The translations under genes and the position numbers were made by a program. Positions 7,359 through 14,952 of a DNA stretch of 15,138 nt are shown piece by piece. The notes under the pieces were generated by a model. It ran no database searches. It saw nothing but the letters and a program-made list of their open reading frames with translations, and was not told the DNA's origin. How positions within the stretch are numbered: the stretch's first letter is position 1; each line of letters opens with the position of its first letter. The DNA is taken from assembly GCA_900762815.1 (NCBI GenBank), contig CAAFHX010000028.1, positions 1 to 15,138 on the forward strand, given 5' to 3'. The stretch comes from Candidatus Avelusimicrobium facis (GTDB taxonomy: Bacteria > Elusimicrobiota > Elusimicrobia > Elusimicrobiales > Elusimicrobiaceae).

Positions 7359-8717
7359 TCAAAAGCCCAGGGCTTTTTCAAACTTGGCCTTCAACTCGCT
7401 GTTATGATACACCCCGCCAAACGCCTCGGCCCCCGGGCCATACGCCACGCCCAGCAACATGCCGCCGGAGTGGTTGCCCGTGGCCCAGCGCAGCCCTTGG
7501 GCTTGGTTGAGCTTGGCAATCAGCTCCTCGTACGAAGGGACTTTGCCGTCCAGCTTCAAATCCGTCGGCACCCCCAAGGCTTCATTGACCATTTCCTGCA
7601 ATTTTTCCGCCGTTTGTTTTTTGGCGGGCAAGTTTTTAAAATCCGGATACACATAATACAGCAAACGCTTATGCGCAAACAAATTTTGGTAATACGGATA
7701 ATTGACGTAGTCGGTATCGCTGCCGTAGAGCATTTCCCCCTGGGCGGATTTATGTTCAAAGGTATCCTTATCCAGGTGGCGGTATTCAAAAACGGGGACG
7801 CCGGTTTCGTGGTCGGCATTGAGGTAAAGCAAGGTATTTCCTTGACGCTGGGCAAAGGTCCACAAGGTGTCTAAGGTTTCATCCAGATTTATCATTTCCC
7901 ACAGGCTCGGCCCGGCCTCGTTGTCATGCAGGGCCCAGTCCACTTTGCCCGCCTCCACCATCAGCACAAAGCCCTTTTCGTTTTGGCTGAGCAGCTCCAA
8001 GGCTTTTTGCGTCATTTCTTTCAGCGTAGGCGTGGACGGATAGCGGTCCTTGTCCCCGTAAAAAGGCATCGCCTCTTGGGAGAATAAACCCAGCACGCGC
8101 CCGCTCTGCACGCGGGAAAGTGCCGCGCTGTTTTTGACCACTTGCCAGCCTTGCTTTTTGGCTTGCTTGAGTAAATTTTTATTTTCTTTTTGGTCAAAGA
8201 AACGCAATCCACCCCCCAAAATGACTTGCGCCCCGCTCTGCACCAGCTGCCGGGCAATTTCATATTTTTGGCGGCGGCTTTGCGTATGGGCCAAAAAGCC
8301 GGCCGGGGTGGCATCGGTAACATATACATCGGTAATCACGCCGACGGATTTGCCTTGTTTCAGTGCTTCTTCAAGCAAGGTTACCGTCGGGCGGCCTTCA
8401 AAATCCACGCCCACGCGGTCCGGGCGGGAGAGCACCCCGCCGGCCATTTGCGTAGCCGCACAGGCAGAGTCCGTCACCACAGTGTCGTAGGTATTATTGA
8501 AATACATCCCCGTAACGGAGGCATTGATAAATTTTTCTAAGGTAGAGCGTTTATCCGGGTATTGGGGCAGCTGCGTATTGCGTACCCCTTCCATAAATAA
8601 GCCCATCGTGCCCGGGCCCATGCCGTCTCCGATGAGCCAAATGACGTTCTTGGCCCCTTGGGCAAAAGCCCCCGCCGTTACAAACAAACAAAGCAGCAAT
8701 CCAAGCAGTTTTTTCAT
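7359..8717 (-). CDS. Exported alkaline phosphatase (PhoA superfamily)
   Basis: A 452-residue phosphomonoesterase with a clear signal peptide (MKKLLGLLLCLFVTAGAFA, cleavage near 19/20), so it acts outside the cytoplasm. The active-site set is complete by comparison with E. coli PhoA: D31 in IGDGMG, nucleophile S84 in VTDSACAATQMAGG, T136 in TDATPAG, E255-D260-H264 in VEAGKVDWALHD, D302-H303 in NADHETG, and H416 in GNHSGG. These are the residues that hold two zinc ions and one magnesium ion. The segment 310-400, with many Tyr, is an insertion of uncertain role between the last two metal motifs. The natural substrate and any phosphate control are unknown; no Pho box was recognised. The gene starts 13 bases after glgA with AGGA at a 7-base spacing, and its TGA overlaps the alternative TTG of ftsX. 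Confidence 0.9.
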   Translation of the reverse strand: MKKLLGLLLCLFVTAGAFAQGAKNVIWLIGDGMGPGTMGLFMEGVRNTQLPQYPDKRSTLEKFINASVTGMYFNNTYDTVVTDSACAATQMAGGVLSRPDRVGVDFEGRPTVTLLEEALKQGKSVGVITDVYVTDATPAGFLAHTQSRRQKYEIARQLVQSGAQVILGGGLRFFDQKENKNLLKQAKKQGWQVVKNSAALSRVQSGRVLGLFSQEAMPFYGDKDRYPSTPTLKEMTQKALELLSQNEKGFVLMVEAGKVDWALHDNEAGPSLWEMINLDETLDTLWTFAQRQGNTLLYLNADHETGVPVFEYRHLDKDTFEHKSAQGEMLYGSDTDYVNYPYYQNLFAHKRLLYYVYPDFKNLPAKKQTAEKLQEMVNEALGVPTDLKLDGKVPSYEELIAKLNQAQGLRWATGNHSGGMLLGVAYGPGAEAFGGVYHNSELKAKFEKALGF

Positions 8718-8730
8718 ACATTCATCCTAT

Positions 8731-10182
8731 TTAAGCGGCTGTCTTTTTATACAGCTCCATATAATCCTGGGCCGATTTATCCCACGAATTGTCCTTGAGC
8801 ATGGCGTTTTTGACCAGCTTGTTCCACAGTTTTTTATCCGGGTACAAGGACAAGGCCTTATCCAGCGCGGCGTAAATGCCGTTCTCGCTGAAGTTATCAA
8901 TGAAAAAGCCCGTCGCGGCGGCATTGTCGCTGTTGTCTTTGTATCCGACGACCGTATCCACCAGCCCCCCCACCTTGCTGACCACGGGCAGGGTGCCGTA
9001 CTTCATGGAAATCATCTGCGACAGCCCGCACGGCTCAAAACGCGAAGGCATTAAAAACAAATCCGCCCCGGCGTAAATTTGGTGCGCAAGTTCTTCATCC
9101 AGCTTGCCTTGATACGCAATATCGGCCGGATATTTTTTGGCCAAAGCGCGGTATTGTTTCTCTAAGACCGGGTCCCCGCAGCCCAAAATGACAAATTGGG
9201 CTTTGCCGTGCAGACGCTCTATCGCGCCCAACGCGGCGTCCAACCCCTTTTGGTAATCCAGGCGGGAAACGATGCCCACCAGCGGTTGGGTCGGGTTCTC
9301 TTCCAAATTCAGCTCTTGCTGCAGCTGCTGCTTAGACACGGGTTTGTTTTTGGCAAAGGTCATCGCGTCGTAGCCAATGGGCAGCAGGGTATCTATCTCC
9401 GGGTCCCAAATTTCCGTATCAATGCCGTTGACGATACCATAGAAATTTTTGCGGCGGTATTTAAGCAATCCCTCCAAGCCAAAGCCCATGGACGGGTCCG
9501 TCTGCACTTCTTGCGCATAATGCGGGCTGACGGTGCTGACATTATCAGCAAACACAATGCCGCTCTTTAAAAAGCTGATTCCGCCGTAGTATTCAAATTT
9601 ATCCGGCGTAAAGTCAGCCGGGTGGAAGCCCGCCTTTTCAAAGCTGGAATACGGAAAATGTCCCTGATAGGCAATGTTGTGAATGGTCAGCAGGCAGCGG
9701 GTGCGGGTATAAAAAGCGTCCAGCTTATAAACGGTTTTGAGGTAGGCGGCAATCAAAGCGCTTTGCCAATCGTGGCAATGGATTACATCCGGGCGGAACC
9801 CTACAAATTTGCACCCCTCCAGCACGGCGCGGCTAAACAAAATAAAACGCTCGTCATTATCCAGGTAATCGCCGGTTTTGGTGCGGTAAAAATCCGGGCG
9901 GTCAAAATACTTGCGGTTGCCCACAAAAAACACCAGCACTTTGCCCCAATTGATGTAAGACAAAGACACCTGCTCAATGCGGCCGCCGATGGGGATTAAA
10001 AACACCCCCGGCACCACTTTCAGCGACGAGACCCGCCGGATATTGCGGTAATGCGGCAGGAACAAAAGCACTTTATTGCCTTTGCGTCCGGCCAGCTGCT
10101 GGCTCAGCGCGCCGACCACATCGGCCAAACCTCCGGTTTTGCAAAAAGGAAAAGCTTCACTGGCTGCCATGACAATATTCAT
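8731..10182 (-). CDS. glgA: Glycogen synthase (ADP-glucose type, GT5)
   Basis: The product extends alpha-1,4-glucan chains from ADP-glucose in the cytoplasm. Its 483 residues are the usual bacterial GlgA length. The N-terminal K-T-G-G-L motif (15-19) binds ADP-glucose. HCHDWQSAL (135-143), LTIHNIAYQG (165-174) and VSTVSPHYAQEV (215-226) are standard. The C-terminal Rossmann half has GIVSRLDYQKGLD (303-315, with the catalytic Arg and Lys) and PSRFEPCGLSQMISMKYGTLPV (379-400) with the conserved Glu (383). The ATG overlaps the scpB stop as ATGA, and AGGAGG (10190-10195) lies inside the end of scpB, so translation is likely coupled. No other glycogen genes (glgC, glgB, glgP) are nearby; the gene sits inside a segregation and envelope gene run. 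Confidence 0.97.
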   Translation of the reverse strand: MNIVMAASEAFPFCKTGGLADVVGALSQQLAGRKGNKVLLFLPHYRNIRRVSSLKVVPGVFLIPIGGRIEQVSLSYINWGKVLVFFVGNRKYFDRPDFYRTKTGDYLDNDERFILFSRAVLEGCKFVGFRPDVIHCHDWQSALIAAYLKTVYKLDAFYTRTRCLLTIHNIAYQGHFPYSSFEKAGFHPADFTPDKFEYYGGISFLKSGIVFADNVSTVSPHYAQEVQTDPSMGFGLEGLLKYRRKNFYGIVNGIDTEIWDPEIDTLLPIGYDAMTFAKNKPVSKQQLQQELNLEENPTQPLVGIVSRLDYQKGLDAALGAIERLHGKAQFVILGCGDPVLEKQYRALAKKYPADIAYQGKLDEELAHQIYAGADLFLMPSRFEPCGLSQMISMKYGTLPVVSKVGGLVDTVVGYKDNSDNAAATGFFIDNFSENGIYAALDKALSLYPDKKLWNKLVKNAMLKDNSWDKSAQDYMELYKKTAA

Positions 10183-11102
10183 TTGGGTTCCTCCTGGGTA
10201 TTTAAATCCGCTGCTTCGGCGGAGGCGGCGGGCTGCGCTGCGGGGGCAGCGTCTGCCGGGGTTTCCGCCGGGGTTTCCGTAGGTAAACCGGCGGGGGGCG
10301 CCGCGTTTTCGGATGCGGTGGGCGCTGTCCCCGGCGCCGGGGCCGGGTCCTCCTCCGGTTCAAACATATTCTTGGGCCGCTTAAAGAATGCGTCTGCCGC
10401 GTCGCCGGTTTCTTCCTCCAAGGCCAAAATGGCCGGTTCGCCCAGCGGGGGCAGTTTTTCATCAAACGGCAAATCCTCTTGTTTCTCCTGCACTTGCTTG
10501 GCCGCAAAAACCTGCAGGTCCGGCAGTTCGGAAATTTTATTTAACCCGAACAACCGCAAAAATTCATCCGTAGTGCCATAGACCATGGGACGGCCGATGG
10601 TATCGCGCTTGCCCAACACCCGCACCAAACCGCGCTCCAACAATTTCTCCAGCGGGGCGGCCACATCCACTCCGCGGATCATTTCCATTTCCGCGCGCGT
10701 TACCGGTTGCTTATAGGCCACAATGGCCAAGGTCTCCAAAGCGGCGTTAGAGAGGCGGGTGGTCATTTTTTCATTGTACAAACGCCGCACCCAGCGGCCA
10801 TACTCGGGCTTGGTGCACATTTGATACCCGCCACCGACTTCCAAAATACGGATGGCACGGCCCGTGTCCTCGTATTCCTTGGCCAGCTCTTGGATGATTT
10901 CCAGCACGCGTTTGGCATTGACCGTCTCCACCACCTCGGCAATGCGTGAGGGCTTGAGCGGGCGGTCGGTAATAAAAAGCAAATTCTCCACAATTTGTTT
11001 GGCGTCATCGGCCTCCAGCAAGGGCTGCTGGGCCGGCGGCACCGGGGTTTGCGGGGTGTCCGGGGTCGTTTCGGGGGAAGCGGGATGTAAAGTTTCTTCC
11101 AT
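10179..11102 (-). CDS. scpB: Segregation and condensation protein B with low-complexity tails
   Basis: ScpB dimers bind ScpA and regulate the SMC condensin that compacts the chromosome. Two winged-helix domains are seen at about 33-100 (AKQIVENLLFITDRPLKPSR, IRILEVGGGYQM) and 115-190 (LSNAALETLAIVAYKQPVTR, IRGVD, GRPMVYGTTDEFLRLFGL). At 307 residues it is much longer than common ScpB proteins of about 200. The extra length is a Pro/Thr-rich N-terminal tail (1-30) and an acidic, then Pro/Ala/Glu-rich C-terminal tail (about 205-307), both expected to be disordered. GGAG lies 5 bases before the ATG; the gene follows scpA by 10 bases. Confidence 0.95.
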   Translation of the reverse strand: MEETLHPASPETTPDTPQTPVPPAQQPLLEADDAKQIVENLLFITDRPLKPSRIAEVVETVNAKRVLEIIQELAKEYEDTGRAIRILEVGGGYQMCTKPEYGRWVRRLYNEKMTTRLSNAALETLAIVAYKQPVTRAEMEMIRGVDVAAPLEKLLERGLVRVLGKRDTIGRPMVYGTTDEFLRLFGLNKISELPDLQVFAAKQVQEKQEDLPFDEKLPPLGEPAILALEEETGDAADAFFKRPKNMFEPEEDPAPAPGTAPTASENAAPPAGLPTETPAETPADAAPAAQPAASAEAADLNTQEEPK

Positions 11103-11112
11103 AATTTCTCCG

Positions 11113-11877
11113 TTAGGCTGCCGCGTCTGCGTGCATGAGTTCGCGGAAGTCCTTGTCTTTGTTATCGGGGTTTAAATAAATGCGGATTTGGCCGTCTTGC
11201 TCATCTTGGCGGGCCAATAATTTTTTAATCTTCATCAGCTCCAGCACCGCCATAAAGCACGTGATGATGCCGCGCTTTTTGGTCTCACCCGCAAAAATGT
11301 CATCCAGCAACACCCACGGGCGGGCGCGGAGCAGATCCACCACCTTTTCCATTTTGGTTTCAATGGGGAACTCTTCAATTTTGAGCAGTTCAATGCGTTT
11401 GCGCTCATCCAAGCGGTCAAAGGCGCGTTTGACGGCGGAAAGCAAGTCAAACAATTGCAAATTAAGCACCTTTTCGCCATTGTCAAAAATAGGGGCCGAT
11501 TTATAAAAATTGTCTTTGTTCTCTTCCAGCTTTTCGTCTAAAAATTTGCCGGCCTCTTTGTATTTTTGGTATTCCAACAATTTGGCGATTAATTCCTTGG
11601 CCGGGTCGGGGCCTTCGTTCTCGCTGGTGGGCACTTGGGAGGGCAGCAAACTCTTGGCCTTGATTTGCATGAGCGTGCTGGCCATGACCAAGAACTCCCC
11701 GGCAATTTCCAGGTTCAGCTCCTTCATCACATTGAGATAGTCCAAATACTGCTTGGTAATCTCAGACACCGTCACATCGGTTACGTCCAAATTGTCTTTT
11801 TTAATCAAGTGCAGCAGCAGGTCCATGGGGCCTTCAAACACATTGATATGCACATTGATGGGGGCGGCGTTAATCAT
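11113..11877 (-). CDS. scpA: Segregation and condensation protein A (kleisin)
   Basis: ScpA is the kleisin subunit that bridges the SMC heads. The 254 residues start with the signature VFEGPMDLLLHLIKKDNLDV (13-32), then ITKQYLDYLNVMKELNLEIA and FLVMASTLMQIKAKSLLPSQ (63-82), as in the N-terminal helical domain that grips the SMC neck. The linker (85-150) is charged. The C-terminal winged helix for the SMC cap reads KRGIITCFMAVLELMKIKKL. The start codon lies 6 bases after the M50 gene, and its GAGGA ribosome-binding site overlaps that stop. Next to scpB, as in most bacteria. Confidence 0.96.
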   Translation of the reverse strand: MINAAPINVHINVFEGPMDLLLHLIKKDNLDVTDVTVSEITKQYLDYLNVMKELNLEIAGEFLVMASTLMQIKAKSLLPSQVPTSENEGPDPAKELIAKLLEYQKYKEAGKFLDEKLEENKDNFYKSAPIFDNGEKVLNLQLFDLLSAVKRAFDRLDERKRIELLKIEEFPIETKMEKVVDLLRARPWVLLDDIFAGETKKRGIITCFMAVLELMKIKKLLARQDEQDGQIRIYLNPDNKDKDFRELMHADAAA

Positions 11878-11883
11878 AAATCC

Positions 11884-12519
11884 TCAAATACCAAAAATTT
11901 TGCCCAGCAAACTGACGATAAAATACATGGGCGGATATAGAATAAAACGAAACAACCCCGTAACAATCAGCCCCAGCACCACATACATGCCAAAGCGGCT
12001 AAAAAAATGCGAATACGCCAAGGCCGCCCGCAGCGGCAGCAAGGCCTCTACAATGTGTCCGCCGTCCAACGGGGTAATGGGCATCAAATTAAACACCGCC
12101 AGCAACACATTGATTTGCAAGCCGTATATAAACAGCCGCATCAGCTGCTCGGTAGCCGCCGGGCTCAACCACGCCGACACCAACAGCAGCTTAATCAAAA
12201 ACGCACACATCACCGCCAGCAATAAATTAGCCGTCGGCCCGGCCAAGGCTACCTTGCCCATGCTTTGGCGCGGAGACGGCAAACGCAAGGCATTGACCGG
12301 CACGGGCTTGGCCCACCCAAACAAGGGCAGTCCGCACAGATAACAAATCGCCGGGACCGCCAAGGTGCCGATGGGGTCAATGTGGCGCAACGGATTGAGC
12401 GTCAGCCGCCCCATGATGTAGGCGGTGTCATCGCCCATTTTGTACGCGGCGTAGCCGTGTGCAAACTCATGCAGCACAATGGAGAAAAACAAAACCGGCA
12501 AAATAAGAAACAAATCCAT
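11884..12519 (-). CDS. Site-2-protease-like M50 membrane metalloprotease
   Basis: The 211 residues form a small multi-span zinc protease. Zinc-binding HEFAH lies in the first membrane helix (H17, E18, H21), and the second site NLMPITPLDGGH (144-155) supplies the Asp ligand. GPTANLLLAV (94-103) is a further family motif. There is no PDZ domain, which places it among the compact S2P relatives often found beside scpA/scpB. Its substrate is unknown; such enzymes cut within membranes. The gene is first in the long minus-strand run, after the terminator at 12574-12597. A TAGAAT box (12526-12531) lies just upstream, but it is so close that any transcript would be nearly leaderless, and no good -35 box or ribosome-binding site is seen. 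Confidence 0.9.
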   Translation of the reverse strand: MDLFLILPVLFFSIVLHEFAHGYAAYKMGDDTAYIMGRLTLNPLRHIDPIGTLAVPAICYLCGLPLFGWAKPVPVNALRLPSPRQSMGKVALAGPTANLLLAVMCAFLIKLLLVSAWLSPAATEQLMRLFIYGLQINVLLAVFNLMPITPLDGGHIVEALLPLRAALAYSHFFSRFGMYVVLGLIVTGLFRFILYPPMYFIVSLLGKIFGI

Positions 12520-12573
12520 ACTGCTATTCTACTAAATATCGCGCGTTCGGGCACGCTCGTTTGGCAATACAAA

Positions 12574-12597
12574 GGGCCCCGTTTGTCTGCGGGGCCC
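12574..12597 (-). terminator. Rho-independent-type terminator after the aspartokinase gene
   Basis: GGGCCCCG and CGGGGCCC form eight G/C pairs around an 8-base loop. On the minus strand the stem is followed by TTTGTATT, a short interrupted U-run. It sits 19 bases after the aspartokinase stop and separates that gene from the M50 protease gene. The U-run is imperfect, so some read-through is possible. Confidence 0.75.
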
Positions 12598-12616
12598 CAC
12601 TCATTTAAATAGCATT

Positions 12617-13348
12617 TTATTTAATCACCGTACCCGTTTGCCCGGTTTGATAATGTACAATGCGGATTTCCACGCCCTTTTCCTTGGCCAGGCGCACGGC
12701 GTCGGGATGCAGCACGCTGGCGCCGTTCAAAGCCAGTTTATACATTTCGTCAAAATCCAATACTTCGTATTTTTGGGCCTGTTGGTCCTTGTGGGGGTCG
12801 GCTGAGTATACGCCGTCCACATCCTTGACCATTTCCACATGGTCTGCGCCCAACTGCGCTGCCAAAAACACCGCAGACACATCGCTGCCGCCGCGCTTTA
12901 GCGTGGTGATTTCTTTGTTTTCCCCAATCCCCTGAAAGCCGGCCACCACGGGCACATGCCCCTGCGACAGTTCCCTCTTCAAGCGGTCGCCCTGGAGCGT
13001 TAAAATATCGGCTCCGGTATGAGCACAGGTGGTGATAAGGCCAATCTGGCTGCCCGTCAGCGAGACCGACGGCACCCCCCGCTCGCGCAAGGCAATAGAG
13101 AGCAACGCCACGCTGACGCGCTCCCCGGTGGTAATGAGCATATCCAACTCGCGCTTGTCGGGGTTGCGGCTGATGCTGTAGGCGTGGTCCAGCAGCACAT
13201 CGGTCAAATTGCCGTTGGCCGAGGCCACAATCACGGGCAAAAAGCCCTTGTCGTAGCGGGACTTAATCAAATCCGCCGCCATAAAAAGTTTCGCCTTATT
13301 GGCCAGCGTATTGCCGCCGAATTTCATAATACACACGGGTTGGGACAT
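12617..13348 (-). CDS. Aspartokinase-like amino acid kinase without ACT domains
   Basis: The 243 residues cover only the catalytic domain of aspartate kinase, which makes aspartyl phosphate, the first step to lysine, threonine, methionine and diaminopimelate. Seen: MKFGGNTLANKAK (8-20, KFGG phosphate loop), TTGERVSVALLSIAL (73-87), SLTGSQIGLITT (96-107), the ATP site ITTLKRGGSDVSAVFLAAQL (148-167) and KDVDGVYSADP (175-185), then EMYKLALNGASVLHPDAVRL (201-220). The frame stops about 20 residues later, whereas normal enzymes of 400 or more residues go on to two ACT domains for feedback control. Family residues around the active site make aspartate the best substrate guess, but it is not proven. 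I chose the ATG at 13348 because of AGGAGG at a 4-base spacing; the frame's 18-codon extension reaches into the divergent promoter region. Confidence 0.85.
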   Translation of the reverse strand: MSQPVCIMKFGGNTLANKAKLFMAADLIKSRYDKGFLPVIVASANGNLTDVLLDHAYSISRNPDKRELDMLITTGERVSVALLSIALRERGVPSVSLTGSQIGLITTCAHTGADILTLQGDRLKRELSQGHVPVVAGFQGIGENKEITTLKRGGSDVSAVFLAAQLGADHVEMVKDVDGVYSADPHKDQQAQKYEVLDFDEMYKLALNGASVLHPDAVRLAKEKGVEIRIVHYQTGQTGTVIK

Positions 13349-13366
13349 AACTCCTCCTGTATTACT

Positions 13367-13372
13367 ATTATA
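13367..13372 (-). promoter_or_regulatory. Putative -10 box for the aspartokinase gene
   Basis: A perfect TATAAT on the minus strand, about 19 bases before the ATG at 13348 and upstream of its AGGAGG site. No good -35 box lies at the usual distance; that position falls in a GCC-rich stretch (about 13385-13398). The 84-base space holds divergent start signals for this gene and gpmA. Confidence 0.5.
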
Positions 13373-13407
13373 ACTAAATTTTTGCTGCCGCCGCCGCACC
13401 AAAGAGT

Positions 13408-13413
13408 TATACT
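13408..13413 (+). promoter_or_regulatory. Putative -10 box for gpmA
   Basis: TATACT on the plus strand, 20 bases before the gpmA ATG. The nearest TTGCTG (13382-13387) is about 20 bases upstream, longer than ideal, so the -35 match is weak. Confidence 0.45.
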
Positions 13414-13432
13414 ATAGACAAAGGGGGCTTGT

Positions 13433-14179
13433 ATGAAAAAAATTATTTTACTGCGCCACGGGCAAAGCGCGTGGAATTTGGAAAACCGTTTTACCGGGTG
13501 GACGGACGTACCGCTGACCGAGCAAGGCATCGCAGAGGCCCGCCAAGCCGGGCGGCTGCTTAAAGAGCAAAACCTTTTGCCGGACCGGGCGTTTACTTCT
13601 TATTTGCGCCGGGCGGTCAAAACCTTGGACTTGGTGCTGGAGGAGCTCAACCGGGAATGGATTGCGGTGGAAAAATCTTGGCGCTTGAACGAAAAGCATT
13701 ATGGCGCCCTGCAAGGGCTCAACAAGAGCGAAACCGCCGCCCAATACGGCGAGGAACAAGTGAAAATTTGGCGGCGCAGTTATGACGTGCCCGCCCCGGC
13801 CTTGACCGAGGACGACCCGCGCAACCCGCGCTTGGACCCGCGCTACCGCAACGTACCGCCGCAATACCTGCCGCTGACCGAATCGCTCAAAGACACCATA
13901 GAACGCATTTTGCCGTATTGGAAAGAGGAAATTTTCCCCCGCTTGGAGCAAGAGGACACCTTGTTGGTGGCGGCGCACGGCAACAGCCTGCGCGGGATTA
14001 TCAAATACCTCAAGGGCATTTCGGACGCGGATATTTCCGCATTGAACCTGCCCACAGGCGCGCCGTATGTGTTTGAATTTGATGACCGGCTGCGCCTAAG
14101 CAAAGACTATTTCTTGGGCGACCCTGAGGAAATCAAACGCAAAATGGCCGCCGTGGCCAATCAAGGCAAAAAGAATTAA
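13433..14179 (+). CDS. gpmA: 2,3-bisphosphoglycerate-dependent phosphoglycerate mutase
   Basis: The enzyme interconverts 3- and 2-phosphoglycerate in glycolysis and gluconeogenesis. The 248 residues match the family length. The phosphohistidine motif is [10 protein letters not shown] with H9. [16 protein letters not shown] (17-32), R60 in YLRRAVKT, E87 in [13 protein letters not shown], and the second His, H182, in [10 protein letters not shown] complete the active site. A strong AAGGGGG site lies 5 bases before the ATG. This is the only clear plus-strand gene in the window; it points away from the aspartokinase gene and converges with the prepilin gene 13 bases downstream, with no terminator visible between them. 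Confidence 0.97.
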   Translation: MKKIILLRHGQSAWNLENRFTGWTDVPLTEQGIAEARQAGRLLKEQNLLPDRAFTSYLRRAVKTLDLVLEELNREWIAVEKSWRLNEKHYGALQGLNKSETAAQYGEEQVKIWRRSYDVPAPALTEDDPRNPRLDPRYRNVPPQYLPLTESLKDTIERILPYWKEEIFPRLEQEDTLLVAAHGNSLRGIIKYLKGISDADISALNLPTGAPYVFEFDDRLRLSKDYFLGDPEEIKRKMAAVANQGKKN

Positions 14180-14192
14180 CCGCCCGCACAAA

Positions 14193-14939
14193 CTAATATT
14201 TGTATTCCCAAAAATTCGTTGCTTTGCGGGAAGGTTCGCTGCGCCCGGTTTCCGTCCGGCATACTTGTTGGGCCAAGGAGTTGGCAATTGGGGAGTGGCA
14301 ATAGCGGCGAGCATCGTCATTGGCATATACCGTAAACTCCGGCACATCCGGATAGTAACTGCTTTTGCATTGCGTACGGCCGCCGATACTGTACTGTGCC
14401 AAATTGCATTCGCCCCATTTCCATTGAAAGACTAACGCGTTACCATATCCCTCCACCGACACCAAACGCTCCGAGAGCGGAGCCCCCATAGAAATATCCA
14501 TTTCTGCAAAACTTTGGGGATATTCTCCGTTGGTCATAAAGAAAAGTTTTTGGGCATTGTTTAAGGCCGTCCCCGCGACGACCAACTGCTGATAGCGGGT
14601 GCGGGCGACCGACACCCGGTATTGCGGCAGCGCAATAGCCGCAAGAATCCCGATGATAAGGACCACGACCAATAATTCAATGAGCGTAAAGCCGCCAAAG
14701 CAGACACTTGGTTTTTTGCCGTTATAAAATGAGGTCATCCTGGAGTGTCTGGCGGCCCGCAGGGTTCCAGGATCTGTCGTGCTCCTCTTTTTTATAGCAA
14801 CGGACCCTGGACTACGACTTTCCAGGGTGACGACGTGAGAGGCAACGACCGCCTCAGGAAAGGCTGAGTGCCGTCCTCTTTTCCGGGTGACGGCATTGAA
14901 GAATAACCGGCCTAAACGGCCCGCAGAACGATTTTTCAT
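14193..14939 (-). CDS. Type IV prepilin / pseudopilin with an unusually long leader
   Basis: The mature part is a pilin-like protein of about 165 residues. It begins after GG with FTLIELLVVVLIIGIL: Phe at +1, Glu at +5, then a hydrophobic helix, as cut and methylated by prepilin peptidase. The C-terminal half is polar with four cysteines (GEC, TQC, RYC, QVC) that may form disulfides. Two starts are possible. The ATG at 14939 has AAGGAA at a 7-base spacing but gives an 83-residue leader, most of it translated from short palindromic repeats (14737-14894). The in-frame ATG at 14738 gives a normal 16-residue leader (MTSFYNGKKPSVCFGG) but has no well-spaced ribosome-binding site and lies inside a repeat. 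I list the longer form for its ribosome-binding site; residues 4-67 are doubtful. Whether it builds a pilus, a secretion pseudopilus or a DNA-uptake fibre cannot be told from this gene alone. Confidence 0.85.
   Translation of the reverse strand: MKNRSAGRLGRLFFNAVTRKRGRHSAFPEAVVASHVVTLESRSPGSVAIKKRSTTDPGTLRAARHSRMTSFYNGKKPSVCFGGFTLIELLVVVLIIGILAAIALPQYRVSVARTRYQQLVVAGTALNNAQKLFFMTNGEYPQSFAEMDISMGAPLSERLVSVEGYGNALVFQWKWGECNLAQYSIGGRTQCKSSYYPDVPEFTVYANDDARRYCHSPIANSLAQQVCRTETGRSEPSRKATNFWEYKY
14737..14773. repeat. Short palindromic element, copy A
   Basis: Perfect 8-bp arms ATCCTGGA (14737-14744) and TCCAGGAT (14766-14773) around a 21-base centre. The left arm is preceded by GGTC, giving a GGTCATCCTGGA head. 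It lies inside the prepilin leader-coding region and contains the alternative ATG at 14736-14738. Confidence 0.7.
14804..14828. repeat. Short palindromic element, copy B
   Basis: Perfect 8-bp arms ACCCTGGA (14804-14811) and TCCAGGGT (14821-14828) around a 9-base centre. Read on the minus strand, it begins CGTCACCCTGGA, like the GGTCATCCTGGA head of copy A on the other strand. It too is translated in the long prepilin frame. Confidence 0.7.
14870..14894. repeat. Short inverted repeat, possible degenerate copy
   Basis: GCCGTC (14870-14875) and GACGGC (14889-14894) form 6-bp arms around 13 bases. The minus strand reads CGTCACCCGGAAAAG, close to copy B's CGTCACCCTGGAAAG, so it may be a decayed or nested member of the same family. 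Next to it CTCAG (14854-14858) and CTGAG (14864-14868) form a smaller pair. Confidence 0.45.
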
Positions 14940-14946
14940 GATGGGG

Positions 14947-14952
14947 TTCCTT
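14947..14952 (-). promoter_or_regulatory. Prepilin ribosome-binding site for the long start
   Basis: AAGGAA on the minus strand, 7 bases before the ATG at 14939. It is the main reason to accept the long leader. Its first two bases belong to the stem of the inverted repeat at 14951-14992, so folding of that stem could affect access. Confidence 0.55.

Noticed and set aside
12526..12531. Promoter giving a leaderless M50 mRNA
   Set aside because: TAGAAT is well placed only for a start at the ATG itself, and no -35 box is present at the usual distance; not strong enough to list as a feature.
12617..13402. Aspartokinase start at 13402
   Set aside because: The 18 extra codons run through the promoter region and its TATAAT box; the ATG at 13348 has a strong AGGAGG site.
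13448..13978. Minus-strand open frame of 176 codons opposite gpmA
   Set aside because: gpmA has all its active-site residues; the antisense frame has no recognisable motif.
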